DNA from: Aristolochia californica
Lineage: Eukaryota > Streptophyta > Magnoliopsida > Piperales > Aristolochiaceae
Direction of reading: 5' to 3'
Assembly (NCBI GenBank): GCA_029961685.1
Contig: JARWKL010000006.1
Span: 7,322,748 to 7,386,747, forward strand
DNA length: 64,000 nt
The stretch's first letter is position 1, and the number at the start of each line of letters is the position of its first letter. Under the pieces are notes generated by a model that was given only the letters and a program-made list of their open reading frames with translations, was not told the origin of the DNA and did not search any database. A program made the translations under genes and the position numbers. Shown here in pieces: positions 23,501 through 36,000 of this stretch.

Positions 23501-26500
23501 TAGTGCTTTCTCGTACAAAGCCTTTCATAATTAGCTCTTCTACATTGACTTTGCAGCTCTTCAAGTTCTTTAGAAGACATTTTTTAATGTGGCGATTAGG
23601 GAGGGGAGCTCCAGCATGAGATCAATACTATATTGTACCTCTCACAGAGGCAGAAGTCCAGAGCGTAAATCATCACCCAGTACACTCCTGAACTCTTCGA
23701 GTAAAGGATTAACATGTTGTTGAATATTACTTTCAGCTTGATGTCCATCATGGTGGCTAGCAGAAATAAGAGCAAAAACCATCTTCTCTTCGTCGATTTA
23801 CTTCTTAAAATCTGCCCGAGAAAGGCAAACAATAGGCTTAGAACTTTAAGAACTTTAAGCTTCTGACTAGGCTTAGTTGGCAGAAAAGTAAGTTTCTCCC
23901 TATTGGCAAAGAAGAAATTAAGTGTTCCTCTAGCCCTTATGTATTATCTATCTATCATACCGTTGTGGTCTTCCAGATAAAAGGTGGTAAGCATCTATGG
24001 GAACAACATCGCACCATATATTATCCTTATATTTCTCTCCTAAACCAAAAGTAACTTAGCAACCTTTTCAGACTAGTACCTCATTAGAACTGTTCAGCCA
24101 TGCAAGTTTGTAAAGTGTAGGTAAGCTTCTATCTCTAAATTGAACTTAGTAACAACACTGTGAAATGACATTCTCACAACTTTTTGTAACAAATAGTGTT
24201 AAAGATGTTTTTTAGTAACCAATTCTCTTCTCCCATCTTAGGAGTAAGTGTTAAAGAGAAGATATGGAATGCTTTTACATGACTCTCACAGTAAGAAGTC
24301 TCACAAAGCCTAGAATTAATATGGTGGAGTCTTACAAGAGTCTCACAGAAGAGTCTCAATTTAAAGATGTTTAAGTTATGTTAGTCTTCTATTTATGTTG
24401 AGTTATTTAATTATGTTATGACTTATCTTTAAGTGTTAGACTTTTGGTGTAATTGGGACAAGGGTACTTTTATTGTAATTGGACTCTATTACTTTCTTCT
24501 ATTATAAATAGGGGTTCATGACCTTTTCGGCACCTATGAGATAGTTATGGGGATCCGCCTTCCTAGGTTGGGCAAGATAATCCTCTTGGCATGCCTTGCG
24601 CATGTCCCATGGTGCCTATGGCTCGAGCGAAATAACCGGAGATTCAACTCCAAGGCTAGCACCCTGGATAATACAGCTTCTCAAGCAGTGGGCCTTATCT
24701 CGAGTTGGTTACATACTAGGAAGGAGTTTGCCTCTCTATCGGGTATTTCCCTTCGGGAAAATTGGGGTTTGGTAGCCCATATGGAGGGCCCCTGTAGGAA
24801 TCCGATTATGGTCACTTGGGATCCTCCCCCTTACGCCTGCATCAAACTCAATTTTGATGGCAGTGCTTTAATTTTGTCCTGGGCCAGCTGGAGTTGGTGG
24901 TGTTTTCAGAGACAGCAGTAGAGACCCTATTCTATCCTATGCTGGGCTGGTGCATATTGCTGATTCAAATACTGCTGAAGTGAGTGCTCTTCTATTCAGC
25001 CTCCAAATCTTTCAAGAGCGGCTTTATGGCAAGCTGCTTATCGAAGGAGACTCAAAGATTATCATCAACTGGTGTTCAAAAGATAGCTCCGCTCCTTGGC
25101 GCCACTGGCCAATCACTTTGTATTGTTGACATTGTGTCATCCAATCATTGTAATTGGAACCTCATTCCTAGATCAGCCAATTCTTTGGCTGATAAATTGG
25201 CAAAAGTCGGAACTTCCCAGCAATCTCTCATTGTTTGGAAAGGCTTCCCCTCTTGTAATCTGCTCGTTTGAGCTCTTTTAATAAAACTCAGCATCATTTA
25301 AAAAAAAAAATAAGTATGGGCTCATGTACTCAGATTACAACAAGCCAATAAAGTTTTTTCTCAATTTCCAAAAATGCACATGGTATCAGGGAAGGTTTTG
25401 TGAGTTGACTTGGTCAACCCACAGATAATGTGATCCTTTTCTGATCTATCATCTATAGTAGTTTATGTTCGTATTCTATCTTTTTTTTCTCTTTTTAGTT
25501 CCAATACCCGCTGTTTTCTTAGCGTTCGCACCTCCAGACAAAGCTTTTCATATTGAAAATTATATATTGACAGAAAGATATTCAAGTCAACTTTCAAAAG
25601 TAAAATGAATTTTGGAAATCGGAGTTTTCTACAAAGAGAAATCAATATTTGAAGCAGCAAAAGTCGGACTGCAAGAGAGGTTCAAGCAACAACAGAAAGC
25701 TTCAACTTCTGAACAATTTTATGCCATCAAGAACAAGACTTTACAAGGAGAATTATATATCCAAAAAAATATTTGTAAGTCTATTTTCTTACCCATTCAA
25801 CCAATTCTCAATCTGAGTTTTCTAGAGGGAGATATCGATATTGGAAAAGTCAATGATCATGCTGGCCAACGAAGAAAGAGTACTCAATTCGGCCAAATTA
25901 CAAATTCCGAAATTTATCAGATTCATTATCTCAAAAGAAGTATATTTTATTAAGAGAAGATATACTTATATAAAAGGTATTGAAGTAAAGTTTCAGAAGA
26001 GGAAAATTTCATGTCAATCTGATTTATATTTAAGGAGATATTCGCATTGGAGTCAACAAGGGTCAAGATACAGGATGAAGAGAATCAAGAGGACATAAAA
26101 GATTCAAGAACGAATATTTTTATGAATATTTTTATGTAAATTTAGATATCAGATTAAAGATATTTGAGTCTAGTTTCTTGATCAACACGCTATTTGTGAT
26201 TTTGAGCTATATTTTTGGAGATATTGATATCAAAAGTATCCAAGGTCAATTCTGCCAAAAATCTCTCCTTTTTCCCTACTCTCTCTCCTATTATCACTCT
26301 AGGCATTGACATGATTTGAGTTTCCTTTTTTTTTATGAAGATTTGAGTTTCCTTTTCTCCTAAAATCCGAGTTTTTTGGACAAATTTGTCTTCTAATCAG
26401 AGATTTTTTGTCCAACTTAATCACTCCATGATGTGCTCATTCAAGATATGCAATATTTTGCATCAAAGTTGTTTTTCAAATTTTGTGTTTTTGTTACTGG

Positions 26501-27052
26501 GTTGAATATCTTCCACATAGTTAACACCGAAAAAGTGTGATCACCTCAAAAAAAGTCATACTTGGTCAAGTTTATTAAGTTCTACCATTATAGTCTCCCC
26601 TAGTTTTCCCAAAAAAAAAAGGGTCACTTTGGAAGTATGAGTATTGCATAGTCGCCTCCTTCCGGTTAAAGTTGTTTTCCTCAAGTATTTCTTGAGTTTA
26701 TCATCTTGTTATTTATCACTTCAAAGCAATGCTTAGACCCACTACCTAAAAAGTATAAGAGTGTGCCCAATATCCAGCTTGAGTCAAGTCTTTTATTCTT
26801 CTTCCAAGAGGTGATGTGTTTGAGCTACCCTTAAAAAGTGAGTAGTCTCTTTTTTTTAGCCCTAAAGTTGGGCTAGTTTCCTACCTTTAAAATTGAGCAG
26901 AGTTTGTTTCAAACTATGACCATTTTAATTGTTGTATGAAGCTTTGTCGTACGACTAAGAGTGATTTTCTTCTCCCATATTGTGTTTTGTCCAAGCTTGG
27001 TCTCTATGTCTTTTTTATCCCCAACTTGAGGGGTCTTTTTTATCCCCAACTT

Positions 27053-27090
<38 letters not shown>

Positions 27091-30000
27091 AGTAGAAAAA
27101 GAAATACAAGAAAGAGTTATTTTGTTCGACATGTTGTGGTAATTTTTATGTGACCAAAATATTCAAGAAAGGGGAAGCACAAAAGATGAAGTTTTTGCCT
27201 CTATTAAGATTTTTTGTGGCAAGGAAATTTGAAGACCAAGAACCCTTTTCGTTGCAAGTTGAAGTTATAAACTCCAGCTTGAGGGGGAGTTTTGAAGAGA
27301 AGATATGGAAGGTTCTTATATGACTCTCACATTAAGAAGTTTCACATAGCCAGAATTAATATGGTGGAGTCTAACAAAAGTCACATAGAAGAGTCTCAGT
27401 TTAAAGGTGTTTTAGTTATGTCCGTCTTCTATTTATGTTGAGTTGTTTAATTATGCTAGGACCTATCTTTAAGTGTCAGACTTTGGGTGTAATTGGGAAA
27501 AGGGTACTTAAATTTTAATTGGACTATTACTTTCATCTATCATAAATAGGGGCTTATGTACTCAGATTATTACAAGTCAATGAAATTTTTCTCTTTTCCC
27601 GAAATTCAACAGTAATAAAAGCACGTTTATTCACTAAAGATAATCGCGGACCATAGTATTCGGCCTCAAAGGTATGCCTTTTTTAGCTTCTTCTTCTTCA
27701 TCAAAACCATCTTTATTTTCATTTGAACTCTCGATACATATAAAACTATTTTCCCTCCACTTCCATCTTCATTGACTAAGAGTAATTGTCTAGCTTGTGG
27801 ACATTGGGTTTTGTGACCTGTCTTTCCACAATTGTAACATGTCCCAATAGGTTTATTTTTTAAGGGCCTTGAAGCTAGTATTGAGGAAACTAGGCAAGCT
27901 TTGACGATGAGGATGATAAAGGAGTTGTATTAGGTGGTGGATTATGAGTTGTGGATGAATTGGATGAGTAATGGGAATTTGGTCACTAAAAGATGAAACT
28001 TTTTAATCTTCTTCCACATATTGAGCATAAAAGATGAAACTTTTTCATCTTCTTGGTGAAGGCTTCCAAAACACAAGGGTAAGCATAAATAATTTTCTAC
28101 AAATTGAAGGCTTCAGCCCACTCACACATAGTGAAACCAGTGGATCTTGAGTTTCTCCCAACTGATTCCTTTGAAGCAATTTGTAGAACTCTTTAAATGT
28201 TTTGGGACAAAAATATCATACCTTATGTGAGTTTGTGAAGTCTTGCGTTCAAGTCATGACGGTAGTTGAATTTGCAATCTAATATTTATAGCCCTTCAAA
28301 AATTGGATCAATAGTTGAATTTTGGAGAGAGTTGGAGGGTCAAGTTGCCAAGTGGAGTTCCATTTTGTTGGTAGGAGACTTTAACACTTTGTAATAATGA
28401 GTAGAGTACCATTGTTTCTTGTGTGACATCGGGTATGTGGTTTATTTCTAACTTCATCAATTATAATGAGTTGGAAGAGGTAGTCTCATCAGAAGTTAAA
28501 TTTACGTGAACAAACAGAATCCTTCCACTGTGACCAATCCCAATGTCCACAAGCTAGGCAACAGCTTTTAGTCTATAAAAATAGAAGTGAAGAAGAAATA
28601 GTTTTATATACTCCCAAGGACTATAACAAAATTGAGAATGTGTGGATGAAGAGGAAGAAGCTACTGATAGTATAACTACTGCGGCAAAAGATTATGGTCC
28701 TCAATTATCTTTGGTGAGTAGAAGGTCTTTTCTTACTCTAAAGAAGATTGAAGAAAACTAATAACATTAAAAGATCTTTACCACGACTTCTTCCCTTGGA
28801 GCTCACACGGCCAAAGTGTGCCTACTAAGCTCAATTGGAAAATAAAAGCTCATCTTCAACCTTACAAGTTTGTACTATTGAATACTTCTAGTGAGGTGTC
28901 AATCTCAAAAAGGTGTTTTATTACTTCTGGCATTGGAAACACATATAAGGATAACATAAAATGTTGTTCCCCTGGATGCATGCCACCTTTACTTGGAAGA
29001 CCATGACAGCATGATAGGGAGGTAATGAGTAAATGCTATGGCGACAGGAGGAAAGAGCTTCTCTCGGGTTTTCTCATCGAAAATCATTGAATTCCAGTTT
29101 CGCCCCTTCTCAGCCCTCGACTGCGGAGGGGGAACTGGCTGATGCTTTTCCCCCTACCTCCACCCAATCCAGAATCACTGCCGAAGAGGAGACTGCTGCC
29201 ACAGTATCGCAACAGATGCATGACGACAACGGGAAATTTCTAGAGAAAGAGGATAGTGGACTTTGGACGAAGGTAGAAGATAGAAATACGAAGAGAAAAG
29301 GAAAAAGGAAAACTTTGGATTCTTCTTGGGCCTGCGGAGATTCGGAAATCCTACTAGAACTAAAGCCAGGCCATATCGAAAGGATTTTTTGTCTAACTCT
29401 CAGGAATAGGACGAAGAGGTCTTTCATTTCGATTCTGATGGCCACGGTGACGGATTTCGTCTGATGTCTAGAGGATGGTGAATCGGCAAGAGAAACGAGG
29501 CTACACGAAATATGAGTAGGAGAAGTCTCTTTTTCCCTCTCTGTATTCCGTAAGAAGGGATAAGGGAGTTCAAAATTATCCAAAGGAGGGGAACGCTTAT
29601 AATGGCGCACATCTACCTCCCTGAGGTTTTCGGATCCTCCTTCATCGAATTCCAGTTTCGCCCCTTCTCAGCCCTCGACTGCGGAGGGGGAACTGGCCGA
29701 TGTTTTTCCCCCTTCCTCCACCCAATCCAGAATCGCCGCCGAAGAGGAGACTGCTGCCGCAGTATCGCAACAGATGCATGACAACAACGGGAAATTTCAA
29801 GAGAAAGAGGATAGTGGGCTCTGGACGAAGGTAGAAGATAGAAATACGAAGAGAAAAGGAAAAAGGAAAACTTAGGATTCTTCTTGGGTCTGCGGAGATT
29901 CGGAAATCCTACTGGAACTAAAGCCAAACCATATCGAAAGGATTTTTTGTCTAACTCTCAGGAATGGGACGAAGAGGTCTTTCATTTCGATTCTGATGAC

Positions 30001-33000
30001 CGCGGTGGCGGATTTCGTCTGATGTCTAGAGGATGGTGAATAGGCAAGAGAACCGAGGCTACGCGAAATATGAGTGGTAGAAGTCTCTTTTTCCCTCTTT
30101 GTATTCCGTAAGAAGGGATAAGGGAGTTCAAAATTATCCAAAGGAGGGGAACGCTTATAATGGCGCGCATCTACCTCCCTGAGGTTTTCGGATCCTCCTT
30201 CTGTTGGAGAGGGTTGAGGGAAACTATTTGAGACCTCGCTAGAAACCAAGGTACGCCTTCTCCACCAAAGAAAAATCGAAACTTTCCAATTCCCCATCCC
30301 GACACCCCCCTAATTTGGACTCCCCCCCACCCCCAAACAAATTTCTTTCCTCCACCCCCTTTGAAAACCCCCCACCCTACCACTCAGAACCCCATCATCC
30401 ACTTACCCTCCGATGCCTTTTCATCGGAAGAAAAGGCCTTGAACTCAAAACTCATCGAGGAAACCAAGACTGATAACTGGAATATTGTCACCATCACCTC
30501 TTGGATCCAGGAAAAATCCCAGTCTGACTACTTACCGAAAATCGCATGGATGACTCCCTGAAAATAGTTAATATTTCTCAGATCGATGGAGGAGGTCGAT
30601 GTTGCCCTTGAAACTAGAAGGTGGCCGCAAGACCAGGAGATATCTATGTCGAAATGGTTGGAGACCCCGTTGAGCTGCCCTCTTGGACAATGGGTCTTGA
30701 TCAGAGGATTGTCAATCGAGCTCTGGACGGGAGAGGTGCTGAATCGCATTTTCAGCTCCTTCGGAAATCCGATCCAGTGGGCGGAAACTACAACGGAAAG
30801 ATCTCGTTTAGATGTGGCAATGGCATTCGTAGCTCCGACCTCGCAGTGGATCGTCATCGGCAGGGTGTTATTTGGATTGAGGCTTCTTCCGGGGAACTTT
30901 GTGTTTTGAGCCTGCCAGAGAGCCGTCGAGGAACAGTCTACATGCCGAGTCAACACCCAGTCAACTCAGCACAGTGACTCAAACTCGATCAAGTCAACTT
31001 CGCTTCCAAGTTCTAACTCGGATTCAAATTCAATTTTGAATTTTTTCGCAAGCACTTCGAGGTATGCTCTTGTCACAATCCCTAATACCAAGGTTGTCCC
31101 CTCGATTTCAAATTTGAATTCCCGATTTTCAAAAAGGAAAAAATGGTTTAATGTCAGTCCCCCCATCCAACTCTCCTTTCCCGAACGCCAATGCTGAAGT
31201 TTCCCATCAATCCACCCCCTTTTTTCAAAGTCCGTTAGGAAACTTACTCTTCTCAAGTACCCCTTCATCAGGACCCCTTTCAAATTCCAATGTGGCGTCA
31301 TCTCCCCCCCCCGTTTTTTCAAATTTTTCGATCAGTCTTGTCACAAATCTTCTAACAAACCCCCTTTTCCAGAAAAGCCCCTACACAAACAATTGTATCC
31401 CCCCCCCCCTTCTCAAGATGCAATTGCACGAGGCCCGAAATCTTAATCGAACTGCCACCTACGTCTCGAGATAATGAACAATGAGAAAATCCAGCAAATT
31501 GAGGAGATAATTGTACAAGCTCCTCATCCCGAGGTCAGTTCCCCTGATACGTGTAATCTCGAGGTTACCAAAGCTACCCAAGAGAGATCTGGCCAACCTC
31601 TATGGCTGCCAGCCTCGGGCACCAGAAGTCCCTTTGGCGCAAGTCCTTCTCGCGCATCTCGTCATACCCCCCCCCCCCCACTGATGCATCATCCCTCATC
31701 TGAGAGGTCACATCTCTTGGGGAATCAAAAGGAGAGGAACGGAAATATCATTGAGATGATCGAAAATTTAACTCATGGCATCCCCCTTCCATTAAGCTCT
31801 GCTTCTTTCGACAATTGGCATACCCAACTCCAGTTATCAAAATCCCCCCCCCCCCCCCCCCGATGCATCATGCCTCATCTGAGAGGTCACGTCTCTTGGG
31901 GAATCAAAAGGAGAGGAACGGAAATATCATTGAGATGATCGAAAATTTTAACTCATGGCATCCCCCTTCCATTAAGTTTTGCTTCTTTCGACGATTGGCA
32001 TACCCAACTCTAGTTATCAAAATCCCCCCCCCCCAATGCGTCATGCCTCATCTGAGAGGTCACATCTCTTGGGAATCAAAAGGAGAGGAACGGAAATATC
32101 ATTGAGATGATCGAAAATTGAACTCATGGCATCCCCCTTCCATTGAGCTCTGCTTCTTTCGACGATTGGCATACCCAACTCCCAGATAACAATCCAGTTA
32201 TCAAAATATTTTTGTCGAACAAGATACAGCTCCTCCAAGTGTCGAAATGGCATCACCTCCCACCTCCCCTTCTTACCCTCATTTGGAAACCAAAGATCCT
32301 GGTCATTCCAACCCTGTATCAACTTTCAAAGTCACCACTCCCATGCGCTCTACTTCTCCCCCAGTTCTAGCAACTTACAAAAGAAGAAGGCATCGCCAAG
32401 AAAGTGTTACTCTTCACGGTGAAGCCAGTTCGGCTAGCACTCAGCACCCTAAGATAAGCCACAGAACCTCCTCCTTTCCCCCTCCAAATGAAAGGTCATC
32501 TCGGCTCATGGAGGAAATCCAAGTTGAACGTCACAAATATGATGATGAGACGTGGCAACAAATGATGAACTTGGCGCGCCTCATGGGAGTTGTTTATAAG
32601 GGTCAGCTGCCTGGGGACAACGCCACTCCGGGAGTACAAAAAAAAGTAACAAATGATTTTGCTATCTTGGAATGTTAGAGGAATTGGCGTTGTCCGGAAG
32701 CGCGGTTTGATTTCTAGTTTCTTCTCCCAGTATAAGCCCTCAATTGTGATTCTCCAAGAGACGAAGTGTCAAGAAATGACAGATGCCATTGCCTTGGAGT
32801 TGTGGGCATGTCCTTCAATTAAGTGGGTGGCAGTCAATGTCATTGGTCACTCCAGCGCCATCTTTGTCGCCTAGGATTCTACTACCCTTGACGCTCTTAA
32901 TGTTACTGAGGGTCATTTCTCATTGGGCATCCAATTTCGGGATCACTCCTCCGATAGAATATGGTGTGTGGGTGGAGTCTATGGCCGACAAGATATTGAG

Positions 33001-36000
33001 AGAGAAGATCTTTCTGGGAAGAGCTTGTGGAGCTTTATGAGTCGTGGAATTTCCCCTGGCTATTTGCGGGAGATTTTAACACTATCTGTTTCTGTAATTA
33101 GAAGAAGCCTCCGTCAAACTCCACATTTGCCTCAATGTGGGGTTTCTTGGATTTCAATGGTGGATGTAGTCTTGATGAGATATCTCTCTCCGGGAAAAAT
33201 TATACCTAGTCCAATGGCCAACCCCAACCAATCCTCCCAAAATTGGACCGGTTTTTGGCCTGCCCAGACTGGCTACAGCTTTTTGGTAACGTCATTGGAA
33301 GGGTGCTCAATAAGATGGGTTCTGACCACTGGCCTATTATGCTCTCCACCTCCTTCGATAAAAGGGGGCCTACCCCTTTCCAGTTTGAAAACTCATGGCT
33401 CTCTAAACAAAATTTTGAACCTCTTGTCAATGGATGGTGGGGTGAAGGTCCGAGCTTTAGCAGAAGGGAGTGGGCTTGCCCTCTAAAGTTGAGTTTTTAA
33501 AGGAAAAAAATTAAAGAATGGGCCGCATGCCATCGTGCCTCTTTGGTGGCCGAGAAGACTTCTCTCCTCTCTTAGATTGTTGATCTGGACCTAGTGGAGG
33601 AACAAAGGTACGTATCCCCTACTGAGTTCTCTTTCCGAATTTCCCTAAATTCTGATTTGAATAAAATTTTGCATCAAGAGAGAATTCAATGGAAGCAAAG
33701 AGCCAAATTTAAATGGCTGAAGGAAGGCGATGCAAGTACAAAAAATTTCCATGTCGTCGCATCGGCAAGGAGGTCCAACCAAATTATCTCAGTATGTATT
33801 AATAATGAGGTAACGTCGTGTTGGACCTTGATAACTAATGTGTTGATTCAGTTTTTCACAGATCTATATTCGGAGGAATGTTCAAATAGGCCAAAAGTTC
33901 AACACATCAGTCTCTCTCGTCTCTCCCCAACAGCCGCCTCCCCATTAGAGCTCCCTTTCTCTGTTGCAGAAACCGAGAGTGTCGTATTAGGAATGGAAAG
34001 TGATAGGGCCCCGGGCCCAGATGGTTTTAATGATTTTCTAAAAAGTAGCTGGCCTCGGCTCAAGGAGGATATTTCCACAATGATACATGGACTTTTCAAG
34101 AATGGAATCACTTTTCACAGCATTGGGACGTCTTTCATCACTTTGGTTCCGAAGAAGTCCAATGTTGAGAAGCCATAAGACTTCCGGCCTATCAGCCTAG
34201 TAACTAGAGCATACAAAATCATTGTAAGAATTATGGCCCATCGATTGAAGGCCTTTCTCCCGATCGTCATCCACCACAGGCAAGGTGCCTGCCTCAAGGA
34301 AAGAGAAATCCTAGATTCCACAATAGCAGCTCATGAACTTATTGATCACTTCAGTCGTAGAAAAGATCCAAGAATTGCCCTCAAGCTTGATCTGGAAAGG
34401 GCTTTTGACCAAGTAAATTGGATTCTTCTAGATGAGCTAATGGAGAAAATGGGTTTCGGCGCAAAATGGAGATTTTGGATTAGGAGTTGTGTGGGTTCGG
34501 CTTCCTGCTCTCTCATCCTTAATGGATCAGGGGGATCAGACAGGGAGACCCGCTCTCTCCGCTTCTTTTCAACATTATAGCAGAATTCCTCTCCTCTTAT
34601 GTTTTACTCGGCAGTGAATCTTGGGTGGCTCCCCCCTACTAGCCCCCATCAGGATTTTAATATCCCCATTCTTCAATATGTGGATGATACCATTATTTTT
34701 GGGATCGGTAATGTGGAAGGAGCTAGAAGGATCAAAGTTGTCTTGGGATTATTTGAACTAGCCTCGGGGCAGAAAGTTAACTGGGAGAAAACTTCCCTCA
34801 TGGGTTTCAATGTCAATCCTGTGTTACTAGATGAGATGGCGAATATCTTTGGATGTAAAACATCTAGCAGCCCGTCCACCTACCTTGGTCTCCCTCTTCA
34901 ATGGCCGCATAAACCAAAGTCTATGGAACCTTGTGGTGGAAAAGATTGAGACTCGTCTGGCAACCTAAAAGGGTCGTTTTCTCAGCAAAGCAGGAAGGCT
35001 CATTCTCCTAAAGTATTGTATTGCAGGCATCCTGAACTATGTTTTGTCCTTTATGCCTTGCCCCGCTTCCATATGTAATGTCATTGATAAGTTAAAAAGA
35101 AGATTTCTATGGAGAGGATCAAGTGATACTTTTAAGTACCATTTGGTCAATTGGGAGGAAGTTTGTCTGCAAAAAAATATGGGAGGGTTAGGGATTCGGA
35201 AATCGAAGGATATGAACCAAGCTATGCTCTTACAATGAATTTGGAAATTCAACACACTTTCTTCTAATCTTTGGAAGGAAATGGTTACTGTTAAGCTTGG
35301 TTGTCCTTCTCCATGGAGCACTTCAGGAGGCAATTGAAAATGTTTATCTCCAATTTGGGGATCACTATATCTACTTATCCCCAAATTCTTCTCAACCATC
35401 AGATTCTATGTTAGAAACGGCAAATCTTTAGAATTCTGGGATGATTGGTGGGCGAGTCAGGAGTCTTTACAGTCATCGTTCAGGAATTTTTTCCTCCTAT
35501 CATTACGAAGGAGATATCGATTGAAGATGCTTTCGAGGGGGATGGTTTGAGCTTACACCCTAGAAGGGGTCTTTCTGATACTAAGGCTTTGGAGGCAAGC
35601 AGGTTGATGGAATCTTTGCACACTTTCAGATTGAGATCTTCAGTAGCAAACAAGCTGATTTGGTGGCCTGACAAAAGCAGAATTTTCTTTGTGTCCTCTG
35701 CTTGCAGATTTATCAATGGTTGGCACTTAAATCAAAGGGATCATGAGATTTTCTTTACATGGTGTCTTTGTGCCTCACCAAAGATAAAAAAATTCTTATG
35801 GAGCACCTGCCAAGGAAAGATACTCACGACAAACGTACTCAAAAGAAGAGTACACCCAGCTATTGATCGTCTCTGCCCTTTCTGCAACTTTGAGATCGAA
35901 ACTGTTAATCACATCCTACGTCAATGCTCTTTCTCATGGAATGTGTGGACTTCCATCCTCAATAAGACGGGGCTGCATTTCTGTATGCCAACAGATCTAA

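Larger units (their letters stand above)
24249..27611 (+). mobile_element. Non-autonomous LTR retrotransposon E1, inserted in gypsy C
   Basis: The 5' LTR is 24249-24520 plus 25312-25380 (split by a LINE). A primer site TGGTATCAGGGA follows at 25381, then 1.9 kb of interior, a polypurine tract TTGAGGGGGAG at 27279-27289, and a 3' LTR 27290-27611. Flanks GTAAG and GTAAT are a near-perfect 5-bp target duplication. The interior has no gag, protease, integrase or RT motif; the longest frame (25612-25953) is unrecognised. E1 shares LTRs and interior with the elements at 50481-53155 and 47782-54751. Gypsy C sequence on both sides shows it inserted there. Confidence 0.88.

Noticed and set aside
29110..29927. 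Minus-strand frames of 104-166 residues repeated in two copies
   Set aside because: They lie opposite the duplicated LINE 5' block and repeat because the DNA is duplicated; no recognisable protein motif.
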